Source: Xestospongia muta
Taxonomy: Eukaryota > Porifera > Demospongiae > Haplosclerida > Petrosiidae
Assembly (NCBI GenBank): GCA_963693285.1
Contig: OY848917.1
Location: 12,586,192 to 12,650,191, forward strand
Reading direction: 5' to 3'
DNA length: 64,000 nt
How positions within the stretch are numbered: the first letter of the stretch is position 1; each line of letters begins with the position of its first letter. The translations under genes were made by a program, and so were the position numbers. The notes beneath the pieces were generated by a model. It saw nothing but the letters and a program-made list of their open reading frames with translations, was not told where the DNA came from and made no database searches. Positions 52,316 to 62,915 of this stretch are shown here, piece by piece.

Positions 52316-55160
52316 ATGTCAGAAATAATGGATGTCAATGAAAGTAGTCAGATATCTGACACAGATCACTATGAACAATTACAAATGAACAATGTTGAGT
52401 ATGAAAGTGATCCTACTGTAAGATCATTTTCAGGTTTGATGTAACTTCAATAGACTCTATAAGAAATTACTATATATACTCATATAGGGAGCAGTGAATC
52501 TCAAGTTTACCTTCTTTATGTGCAAGAAATGGACCCATCTCTTCCCAGTCTGGATATACTCAAGAAGTTTGCTTTGCCAGGTTTTGTAGGTTCAAAGCAA
52601 GTAGGCTGGATATATTTCATGATTTGCAGCAATGCAATTATTCTTATTACAATTTAAATGTGACTTTTATTTAATGTAAACCTACCATCATCTATTTTAC
52701 AAAATTCTTTTCCCTGTTATGTCCACAACATACATTTTGTGAGTACAATAATTGTTGTTTGATGTTCAGTTTATTTACTCATTTTTTAGTGAAATGTTTC
52801 ATGTCCAGAGATGTTATGGTGACTTTCAGTCTCCAATGTTTGAGAGCAAAGTTGGCAACCTCTTTGTAAATGACTTTATTCTATTTAATGATTACATTCT
52901 TGGTGAGACAATGGGATAGGTTGTCAAGCTATACACAAAGGTAAGTGTCACAAACTTTAATACACAAAATGACTTTTATGGCTTTAGGAAGGGAATTGCA
53001 GTGTATTTCAAGTAATAGACACTATACTTTCATTTGAACAATTGTAGAGAAGACATCCTGAAGTGTCTATGTTGTATCCTGATGAGAGCCTTACAATTTG
53101 TGAGCATGTAGAAATAAGCAGTAGTTAAGTAACTAGATTATTCCATCCTCCACTACATCTGTTAAAACTAGACTTGGCAAGGTCTTCACTAATACATCTT
53201 AATAGACAGGTACATAAGTAAACATTACTATCCTTAAGTTGTGCTTAATCATTGATATCGTTACACATAGTGATATCACGTTTATTATACTGCATTAATT
53301 TTCCTACACTCGATACATTCATTGCATGCATAATTTTTTCAAGTAATTTTCACAAGAGTATGCACAATATATATAACATCACCCTCTCAAATGCTCTGGT
53401 CTCCCTGTTGTTCTGGCTCCACTACTAATTTATTCTGATGACACCAGTGGTAATAGGTATAAAAGTGGAATAAATTTTGATGTTTGGTGTATGACACTCG
53501 CCTGTCTTCCAAAATATGATGCTTGGAAGTTTGAAAACATCCATTTTATTACCTGTTAAATCAATTGTCTCCAATTGAAATAAGTAAACCAATTGTTGAT
53601 GACCTCTTATTACTTGAATAGGGTATTAGAATGTATGATCCTCCTTTCAAAGCAGATGTCCTAGTTGTTGGACCATTAATATGTGCTGCATGTGATAATG
53701 TCAGATCATCAGAGCTGGTTAATTATCAAGGGAGTAAAGCTACCAAACTTTGTCTCTTATGTATGGTTAGTAATTCCAGTGTTTTTGTATTGTATTTCCA
53801 TTTGTATTTAGACTAGTGACCCTCCTTTAGTTGGAGATGTTAGTTCTAAAGCCCTTGCTTTATCACATATTAAAGTGATTATGCGATGTCAAACTGATGT
53901 AGACAAGTGAGAAAAAAAGGATGAAGCATGACATAAAAGAGTTGCCTAATCCATTGTTTGAGTGATCCACATACTTTTTCAAGTAACAATGAACAATTTA
54001 TCCTATTGGATTTATTTGTTTGACAGATCAATACCAGTCAAAAGCCTTCCCACAATCCTCCTTTGAGCTTGTAAATACATGCTATGTGAATTCATGGACT
54101 CTCTAATGGCAGCACAAAGGAAAGAAATTTTGGCTAGAGTGTCAGTATTCCCATACTGTGGATTTAGGACATGTATTACTGGTAACATCTGCTACTATAA
54201 ATCCTTTGTAGGAAGGGATTTTAAGAGTTTGATGCAGATTGCAATATTCACTGTCTCTTCATACTTGTCCGAATCTCAGACAACATGTTGATATCTCTAC
54301 TCTAAGGTATGTAAATGTTATAAGTTTGTGGTTAATTTTCTCTGCTGTATACTGTCTTCCATTATCTGCTGAAAAAATCAATAATTGTAGATATCTTTGT
54401 GAAGAGTTTGTAAAGCCAACTGCTCAAATCATGCCTCAATATTCACATCAATTAAAAATATGCACATTTCCTCACCTCACTGACCACTTATGTGATTTTG
54501 GAGCAGCTGATTGCCATAACACAGAGAGTTAAGTCTATAATATGTGTCACAACTTTCATTCCTCATGACACAGATTTTAAGCATTTAATTCATTTATGAG
54601 AGCTCAAAATATTTATGGTAACTGCCATTCACCTAGCAAAGATATTGCAAATAATTTTGCAGTATTTACAGTATATTTGTGCTGGAGGAAACTATGACTC
54701 TCCATACTACTATGTAAGTAAAACTAAGATACATGCTGTTATCTGTTACTAAACAGGTGTGGTCAAGGACTACAAGAACTTTATAATAATCTTCAGATTC
54801 AAAGTTATTAAATTATATACCTGGTAATAAGGATAAGTCATTCTATTTGCCAGGTCAGCTACTCAAGGTAAGTTTACACTAACACATATTATGTGATTAC
54901 TATTTAACTTAATATAACTTAAACAAGGAACAGTAGTGTGTAAACTAGTCAATGTACCAAATTCAATGTGTTATATTCATGATCTCAACTGCAACATTCA
55001 CCTTTGCATATTTGTTATGAACTATCATGCTGTTATGACCCAATGTAGAGTCATGGCTGACAGAGGTGATTTTGTCAAAGTGACTGCTGCAGAGGTAGAC
55101 CTATTGTTTTTTTCCTGTACTTTACCAACGTATTATACTAGGTGTCTTTTGGAGTTCTGT
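52316..55160 (+). mobile_element. Multi-exon transposon gene TE-B, largest copy, decayed
   Basis: A possible start at 52316 (MSEIMDVNESSQ) splices to 52488 (SQVYLLYVQEMDPSLPSLDI). Then come FHVQRCYGDFQSPMFESKVG at about 52796; ILSFEQL.RRHPEVSMLYPD at about 53020, with stops; MYDPPFKADVLVVGPLICAA with CDNVRSSELVNYQGSKA at about 53631; a GT..AG intron; SDPPLVGDVSSKALALSHIK at about 53815; ITGNICYYKSFVGRDFK at about 54180; CEEFVKPTAQIMPQYSHQLK at about 54390; FNSFMRAQNIYGNCHSPSKD at about 54585; and CGQGLQELYNNLQ at about 54758. Cysteine pairs and the late H..H/N blocks suggest a transposase. Related partial copies lie at 15950-16510 and 61890-62500, which confirms mobility. The layout recalls transposase-like genes found in several copies in sponges and fungi, but I cannot name the superfamily. 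Stops and frameshifts are present. Confidence 0.6.
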
Positions 55161-55213
55161 TAGTTCTTTTTAAAGATATCAAGACATCAAACAATCTTTG
55201 TTTAATATGAGAA

Positions 55214-58030
55214 TTGAGATACCAAATCATAATGAGCGGGACACCTCTGTTAACTGAATTTGACTGTCCACCTCCACTCCCTTCACAGTTCTCTCATTTT
55301 CATCCACCAATGCAACTTCCCCATCATCCTCTCTTACCATTCCCTCAATATCATCCCGTACATCATCCTCCACCAGCCTCTCTTCCTCAACATTTCCCCT
55401 CCAACACCAAACTTCATCCGTACTCTCATTCACAAAAACCTCAACTTCTTCCCTCATCTCCTGTAAATCAACTTCCTCCCAAATATGTCACTCCTCAGCA
55501 ACCTTTTTCTCTTAACCAAATTGTCCATGATCCTCCACATCTCCAGGGCTTAATGAACAATCTAGCTTCTCTGTTGCTAACTCTATTAAGTCCAACTCTC
55601 TCTCCTTCAAATCCAGCTCATTAAATATCTTACAATTCAATACCAGAAGTTTCCTACCTAAATTAGATGATCTTACTCTTATATGTTCTTTCTCCTCCTC
55701 TGATATTGTTTGTATTTCTGAGTCCTGGTTGTCTCCTGACATTTCCAACAATGAGATCTCTATACCTAACTGTCACTGTGTTTGTAAAGATCGTTCCCAC
55801 CATGGTGGTGGAATAGTTGTTTATATTAAATCTTCATATTCATTCAAAGTAATCCCATCTCCCTTGAATTTTGAACTCATTGTCTCAGTCACTATTTCTA
55901 ATTACTCACTCACGCTTGGCTCTTTCTATCGGCCTCCATGTGACAATGGATCCCTGGACCAATTTCGTAACCTTTCTAAGCCATGATCATATATAAAATT
56001 TTTCTCGCTGGTGATTTTAACAAATTTTATAAGTCCTTGTCCTCTTCTAACCAAACTCCTTCACTTTATCAACTCCATTGGTCTTTCTCAAGTTGTCAAA
56101 GAACCTACCCATTATTCTTACTCAAGAACACCATCAACTGTTGATCTTATCTTTGTTCCTTCAAACTTGTTATGTCCTTCCTTTGTTTTTCCTCCATTAT
56201 AGTAAAGGTGACTTTAAAGCAGCTAATGTAATCTTCTCTTCTCTCCCCTGGGACTCTCTCTTATCTTCCACTGATGTCAATTACTCTTGTTCCATGTTTA
56301 AAGAAGTCTTTATTGATGTAATGTATCACATCACCCCATCTAAATTAATGGCTATTAAAAATTCTCCACCCTGGGCTAACAACCACCTCCTTTCTTGTAT
56401 TCGCAAACATAATGCCCAGCTAAAAGAGCTAAGTTATCATCCCTGGCGTCCCAATATTGCATTTGTAGAAACAAAACACTCTCCTACCAACGTCATTTGA
56501 AATCTACATTCTCAAGCTATCCTTTTCTTCGTCTTCCAAGGACTTCTGGTCTCTCTTTAACAAATTGAACAAGAAATCCTCTTCTATTCCCACTTTGTCT
56601 TTTAATGGCTCCTCAGCTTCCACACCCTTTTTCAAAGCTAATATGATTAACCAATTCTTTTGTAATTGTTTTGATCTATCTGTTCCTCCCCTCTCCACAG
56701 CTTCTGGTGAACCTGGTTACTCTGAAGATATTCCATCTTATCTTTTATGCTCCAACGTCGAAGTTGCAAAGCTCCTTCTTCAGATTACACTGCCTACTCT
56801 ATTTCATCACCCCTTACTTCTATCTTTAATCTATTAAGTCCGATATCTTTCCTGACGACTGGAAAACTTCTCATATTATTCCAATACCAAAGCATTCTTC
56901 AGCTCCATCTTTTCCCACAGGCTATTGTCCCATATCTGTACTACCACTTATAAGCAAAGTCCTAGAAAGACATATTTTCAACTGATTACTAGACTTTTGT
57001 CAGACTCATAATCTTTTATCTGACTCTCAGTGGTTTTAGACCTGGTCATTCCACAGAGTCCACCCTGATTACTTCCACTAACTCATGGTTTACTCAGCTG
57101 GATAAAGGTTACTCTATCTGTGCAACCTTTTTTGATCTAACTAAACCATTTGACTTGGTTCTTGATGATTCACTCAAAAACCAAATACATGATCATTTCC
57201 AGGAAGTCTCCTACATCCTTAATACTCTTCCTTCTCTGTTCCTTGATGGATCACCTCTCGAATTAGTCTCTTCATTTAAGTACCTAAGTGTTACTCTAAT
57301 CACTCCTGGTCTACTCACATCATTGAAACCTGTTCTAAGGCCAAGAAATTGCTTGGCTACATCTATCGTCAATTTTACTATAACTCTTCTTTTCTTATTA
57401 AATTGTACTTGACATTAATCCTCCCCATCCTTATGTACAGGTCCTCTGTTTGGGATCCATATTCCATTCCTAACATCAACAAATTGGAAAAAGTTCAACA
57501 TTGGGCCCTAAAACTCTGCAGTAAAAATTGGACCTCTGATTATTCTCTACTTCTACAACTCTTCAATCTTCCTACTCTATCTTCCCATAGGACAACAACA
57601 TCCAAGCTTGTCCTTTTATACAAGTTCATCTTTAGTAAGCTTTACATTCATGCTGGGTCTTTTTCATTTCAAAGCCAGTCCTGTTATAATTTATATTCTT
57701 CCCACCCATTAAACCTGAATCTGCCCTTCTCCAGATCTTTGGCTACCCTCAACTCCTTCCTTCTCAGTGCTATCTCCCTGTGGAATTCCCTTCCCTCCTT
57801 GTTCAAAGATCTCAACTCTGCAAGTCAGTTCAAGCAAAATATTTCTTACTTTAGAATTATCAAGAATATAGCGTACATATTGTTCATATTTATTCATTCA
57901 TGTATCTGTTAATATCATCACTTATCATAAATCCTTCACTTCCTATTTTATTTTATTCTATTGTTTTTGATGCTCTTCATATTAGCTTTCTATTGAGTGT
58001 CTTTTGTGTTTTAATAAATAAATAAAAATA
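55214..58030 (+). mobile_element. Second CR1/Jockey-like LINE, with internal RT deletion
   Basis: A proline-rich ORF1-like segment (55214-55624) is followed by an endonuclease (FNTRSFLPKLDDL, ISESWLS, HHGGGIVVYIKS, FYRPP, AGDFN) at about 55625-56160. Linker sequence follows at 56500-56840. An RT remnant around 57040-57190 reads GHSTEST and FDLTKPFDLV (motif A region), then jumps to LDGSPLELVSSFKYL, so the catalytic FADD/YADD part is missing. A C-terminal region with LYKFIFSKL and FLLSAISLWNSLPSLFKD follows to 57912. The 3' end is an AATAAATAAATAAA tail near 58010-58030. Dead element. Confidence 0.88.
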
Positions 58031-60083
58031 ATTGTAAAATAATTGAACTCATGTACATGACTATTCCAACTGTTTGTTTTGTTTAAATATTTATTGTACA
58101 TCTTATTATGTTAAATAAAAAGATTATTAAAAATCACGAAGCAATTATGAATAATTATTATGAAGTCTGTATCACTTATGACTACAGTTTGATTCATAAA
58201 CATAAATGTACCATATCACTTCTGATTGAACAACGTGAACATTGTGTAAATGATCTAAGAAAACGGACATGAACCATAAATGTAGACGGAGCAGATACGG
58301 ATTTTCATTTCATTCTTGACTGTGTAATACAGATCTCTAACGTAACACATAAACTATCTAGTTGGGCTGGTCAGTACTTTCAAAAAGATCTCCGGCTCTT
58401 GAACCCTCATCACATTCAATAGTGACCTCAGCTCTCTTTGCTCGATATGGCGTGTAGTAATATCTCAGAATGTATTGGATTTTCTTTCAAAGATTTTACA
58501 AGTAAATGACATACCTAACTTTATGCACTGGATTTTTGTTTTTTGTTATAGAGCAAGAAATGGATGGAAAGGCTATTAATACAGTCTGAAAGTGTACAGC
58601 ACTTTGAAAAGTCTTTGTGAACAGTCTCAGGTTTGTATTATTTACATTCTTGCCATGGACTTTGATTTATATTACTATATGAAAGGTACTAAAGTGCCGA
58701 ACCTCGCTGCAGTTTCTATTTATAAATGCTAAGCCAGCTTAGGCCCAGCTATGATGTTTCTAGGTAGCATTGCAAGAAAATTTTTTAACATTCTAGAAGG
58801 TGTGGTCACATTTATCAATATATCATACAAAATTTATTGTAACTTGAAGATGAAACGTTATTTGGAAACATCCCGTAGTACAAATATAAATCAATATATT
58901 ATCTATTAGTAGCAGTTTTTTCAGTGCTTTGAGACGTTTCCTGAATGCGTCACTTCGCTCCAAGTCCATGTACAATCTTGAAATCACTTTTCAGACTTTT
59001 ATGATGATTGCTTCAACCAATGGCCTTCTGTCTTGCTGATGCGTATTCCTCTAAGATTGTCTACAACATACTAAGAATTTACACATTAATTTTTTTTTTA
59101 TTTTTCGAGAAACAGCACCTTGACTTCTGCAGCCTGAAAATTCTTTTGCAAGTTTTAAGCTTTCGTTTTTCCTTGACGATGTTCTTGATACTACTGTTGT
59201 AAAGTCCACACATTTTTCTATTCGTTGCTCAACATTGGTAGCTGCTAACATTTCACTTGCCAAGTTATAGCAGTTCAAAAACAATCCCCAGTAACAGGCA
59301 GTGCAGACACACACACACATTGACAGACTACAGTACCCTCGCTATGCACCCACGCACAGCAAAGTTAATAATCATAATTATAACTATGTGGTTGTAGAGA
59401 AAGAATTATTAGGAATGTCCCTCCCAGCAATTAGTGCAATAGTCTCATGAAGGGGAAGGACATTGCAGGTAATACTATCAAGCTTAAACAGTTCAGGATG
59501 ATCATAATGAAAGAGATGTGATCACATTTTTAGTTTTATTAGAATGATATCTAAAGACGTCTTTATAATTTAAAGACACAGGTAGTTCTTATTTTATAGG
59601 ACAGTAAGAAATCATCTCATTATTTCATATAATAATAAATAAAAGAACATTGATTTGAAATATTTAATATTTAACTGAACTCAGAATATGAACTGACCTA
59701 TAGACCTAGTTCTTAGAGAACCACAGAGGACCAGCCTAGCCATTATATTGTTAAAAGATCTGATGATACAAAGTTTTACAAAATGCAATGAATAAATAAA
59801 CAGTGAATATCCATATCTAAGAACCATTTTGGAAGTGTGTCCACATCAATATATAGAAAAGTAAATTCATATGTGAGTTTCTCTTGTTTATGAATTATTT
59901 TTAACTACATGTCAATCTAGAGTAGCTCAGAAGTTTGCACCAATAGTGCAACATGAAGATGCTAGAAATGACCTTAAAGAAAATTATTTAAAAAGTATTC
60001 CTTCAGTTGTACTCTATTGTTGAAATACTTTGGCCATGAATACTGCTTTAAAACAGGTCACTTCAAGCTATAGTGATGATGAT
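58031..60083. other. Spacer with unassigned open stretches
   Basis: A possible short first exon begins at ATG 58448 (MACSNISECIGFSFKDF) with a GTAAAT donor, but the next acceptor gives only 13 more codons. On the minus strand, 59320-59051 and 58995-58920 contain helical-looking frame pieces (VSRTSSRKNESLKLAKEF, then MDLERSDAFRKRLKALKK) that may be one decayed gene. No family recognised. Confidence 0.35.
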
Positions 60084-60293
60084 TTACAGGTAAACATCAT
60101 TGAGGTGTACTTGACTGTCATGACTTTCTGTTTGTCTGTGTAAATTCGTAGATGAGTCTACTTTACTGTCACTAAGATGCTTAGGATTCATGTTCATTGT
60201 GACATAATCTAAGGTGTATGATGGGGACTTTCCATTTCTGTAGTGTGGAGTTGCTGCCGCTTCCTCTCTAAGCAAAGGGGTGTTGTTGTCAGA
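60084..60293 (-). CDS. Possible terminal exon with tyrosine motifs
   Basis: On the minus strand an open stretch of 69 codons follows a possible acceptor (GGTAG) and ends in TAA. It encodes SDNNTPLLREEAAATPHYRN, then SPSYTLDYVTMNMNPKHLSD and a hydrophilic end QVHLNDVYL. The composition, rich in Ser, Asn and His with YTLDYVTMN and a C-terminal VYL, looks like the cytoplasmic tail of a receptor. No upstream exon was found within the window, and the surroundings at 60.3-61 kb are repeat-rich. It may be a true last exon cut off from its gene, or chance. Confidence 0.25.
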   Translation of the reverse strand, partial: SDNNTPLLREEAAATPHYRNGKSPSYTLDYVTMNMNPKHLSDSKVDSSTNLHRQTESHDSQVHLNDVYL

Positions 60294-60459
60294 CTACCAT
60301 TCTGTTCAAGTTTTGTACAGGTATGAACTTGTCAGTACACTTAATTTTATTATAAAAACAGCTTTGTGGGTGTGTAACTGTTAGTGTTTTTATAACTTTG
60401 TGAATAGTATTTAATTGTAATGTGACAACCAAACCTTTTCAGACACTATATCAGCTCAT

Positions 60460-60830
60460 TTTAGTCATGAATATTATTTCGGTTCAGTCTTCAAAAACAA
60501 GACTTTGTTAGTTTGTCACAGACTCTGTTATCTATTCCCATGGGAAAAGTGTTGACCAAACTTTTTCGCCTCTATCACTTTATTTTAGTCATGAATGTTA
60601 TTTCAGGTCATTCTTCAAAAACAAGACACTATTAGTTTGTCACCGACTTTGTTATCTGTTCCCATGGTTATAGGTAACCTTATTCCAGTAACCCTAATAT
60701 ATAGGGAAACGCCTTCACCATTAATATAGTGCCATTATATTAAAAGAATTTCTTTACTGTATATTTTCTTGGAAAGTATCTTAATACATTGGTATAGTAA
60801 CTTTTTATATTGTAAGTAAATAATAAGTAG
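60460..60830. repeat. Dispersed and internally tandem repeat R7, copy 1
   Basis: Contains two diverged tandem units of about 120 bp (60460-60560 and 60580-60680; shared tttagtcatgaat.ttatttc and caaaaacaagac). Its right part, from gacactattagtttgtcacc onward, recurs at 62505-62700. Confidence 0.75.
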
Positions 60831-60846
60831 ATAGTCCTCTAGCAAG

Positions 60847-60945
60847 CTAGACCCTCCTCCTTTTTGATAATCTGATGGGGCGGAGGAGGGTCTAGAAGCC
60901 AACTAAGCTTACTGCCCCATTGGAATGTATGGAATATGGGGCAGT
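60847..60945. repeat. Two adjacent GC-rich perfect inverted repeats
   Basis: First hairpin: 14-bp arms 60847-60860 and 60882-60895 (ctagaccctcctcc and its complement). Second: 10-bp arms 60911-60920 and 60936-60945 (actgccccat and its complement). They are unusual here because the surroundings are AT-rich. They sit just upstream of the helicase fragment and downstream of R7, so they may be ends of an element. Confidence 0.92.
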
Positions 60946-61009
60946 ACCACAATGTTTACATAGTGGTTATAAACTGTTATTACAATTGCCACATGGTGGA
61001 GGAAAAAAT

Positions 61010-61330
61010 TTAATTATTTGGATTAGACTGTCTTCAAATGGCTCATGACTGTCTAAAGGATGAGCAGAGAAAACCATCTTAAAAGTTTTAGAGGGACATC
61101 ATTGTTTTATTTCTTTGCCAACTGGATATGGAAAATCTCTTATATTTCAGGTTCTCCGATTTGCTATTGAATATTATAGAAGATATGAGGACATTCCACA
61201 AATATCTTTTAATGAATGTTCATCAATTGTATTAGTTATTTCACCATTGTTAGCTCTAATAGAAGAACAGTGCAAAGCACTACATGAAAAAGGTGTTACT
61301 ACTGCATATGTGGGAACTTATAACCACTAT
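61010..61330 (+). pseudogene. RecQ-like helicase N-terminal fragment
   Basis: Reads CLKDEQRKPS, a frame break, GHHCFISLPTGYGKSLIFQV (Walker A in GYGKS), then SIVLVISPLLALIEEQCKAL and HEKGVTTAYVG. This is motif 0 to Ia of a RecQ-type DEAD helicase. The DEAH box and later motifs are absent. Sponge genomes carry many such RecQ-like genes; here it is surrounded by transposon repeats and is probably cargo or part of one. Confidence 0.8.
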
Positions 61331-61339
61331 ATAAACATG

Positions 61340-61490
61340 CATTATTTTCATTAAGACTACATTGAAAAGTTTCCATCAGACTGAGCCAATAATCAACCAC
61401 ATATTAAACCAATACTTATAGCAGTTAACCAAATCTATTGATGCAATCCAGTATTGCCATTTCAGCTGCACATTATAATATTATTATATT
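61340..61490. repeat. Repeat R8, copy 1
   Basis: Matches 62765-62915. It would encode TEPIINHILNQYL and IDAIQYCHFSCTL pieces, so it may be a degraded coding part of the same mobile family. Confidence 0.8.
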
Positions 61491-61889
61491 TGTTGATTTA
61501 TATTTTTTGTGTACAGGTCTTCTCTCTTTTACATGTCCATGTATTCAATTTGGTTGAAATGCAGAGGTTGTTGGTGAGAGTTGCTCTATCACAGTTTGTT
61601 CCTATTCTGGACCTTTACTGTTGTAATGTTGTGAGAGGAAATATCAGGCAACAGAAGGCAATTGATGGGTCTTGTTAAATGATCTTATATGTACATCTTT
61701 TGTCAACCATATGCTTTGGCCCAAGAAGCACAGGTATGTAGACTAAATAAGTACTATGCTCACTTAATAATTTAGTTGTTATTAACCTGAATTATGATAT
61801 ATATGCATGTATATAATACTTATTGTGTGTATTAGCATATAAGTAGCTCACATAAATGTAAACTTTGAGGAGTGCAATAATACAAACAT

Positions 61890-62500
61890 CTAAGCCTACC
61901 ATCATCTATTTTACAAAATTGTTTGCTGCACCTCTTACAGCCTCAAGAATTGTGTGTTTCCCTGTTATGCCTACAACATAGATATTGTAAGTACAATAAT
62001 TGTTGTTCGATGTCAATTTATTTACTCATTTTTTAGTGAAATGTTTCATGTCCAGAGATGTTATGGTGACTTTCAGTCTCCAATGTTTGAGAGCAAAGTT
62101 GGCAACATCTTTGTAAATGATTTCATTCTATTTGATCATTAGATTCTTGGTGAGACAATGTCACAAACTTTAATATACACAATCTGAATTTTATGGCTTT
62201 AGGAAGGGAATTGCAGTGTATTTTTTAGCAACAGACGTTATACTTTCATTTGAACAATTGTGGAGAAGACATCCTGAAGTGTCTGCGTTGTATCCTGATG
62301 AGAGCCTTACGATTTGTGAGCATGAAGAAATAAGCAGTTGTCAAGTAACTAGATTATTCCATCCTCCACAACATCTGTTGAAATTAGACTTGGCAAGGTC
62401 TTCTTCACTGATGCATTTTAATAGACAAGTACATAAGTAAACATTATTATCCTTAAGTTGTGCTTATGCATTGATATTGTTACACATAGTGATATCATGT
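61890..62500 (+). mobile_element. TE-B fragment, third copy
   Basis: Closely matches 52680-53280. It encodes FHVQRCYGDFQSPMFESKVG and then, after an intron-like gap, ILSFEQLWRRHPEVSALYPD and SSCQVTRLFHPPQHLLKLDL without the stops seen in the larger copy. Only this middle part is present, so each copy preserves different pieces. Confidence 0.75.
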
Positions 62501-62504
62501 TAAG

Positions 62505-62700
62505 ACACTATTAGTTTGTCACCTACTCTGTTATCTATTCCTATGCTTTTAGGTAACCTTATTCTAGTAACCCTAATATATATGAAAAGCCTTATATTAA
62601 AAGAGTTTTTTTACTGTATATTTTCTTGGAAGCATCTTAATACATTGATATAGTAGCTTTTTATATTGTAAGTAAATAATAAGTAGATAGTCTAAGTACT
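62505..62700. repeat. Repeat R7, copy 2
   Basis: Matches the right part of 60600-60840 with small deletions. Confidence 0.8.
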
Positions 62701-62764
62701 AGCTAGGTAGGTTTATGTTAGCATCAATGACACCGTTTTGTCATTGCTGCTCCTTCTCCTTGTA

Positions 62765-62915
62765 TACTGCATTATTTTCATTAAAACAGCATTGGAACAT
62801 TTCCCATCAGACTGAGCCAATAATCAACCACATATTAAACCAATATTTAAAGCAGTTAAGAAAAGTCTATATTGATGCAATGCAGTATTGCTATTTCAGC
62901 TGTACATTATAATAT
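62765..62915. repeat. Repeat R8, copy 2
   Basis: Matches 61340-61490, same orientation, with the TEPIINHILNQYLKQL frame still open. R7 and R8 recur in the same order in both places (R7 then R8), about 2 kb apart, which indicates a duplicated block or two copies of one element. Confidence 0.8.

Noticed and set aside
58917..59038. Plus-strand FSALRRFLNASLRS resembling a hAT dimerisation domain
   Set aside because: The match is short and out of register after LRR, nothing upstream supports a transposase, and the minus strand offers an equally protein-like reading (MDLERSDAFRKRLKALKK).
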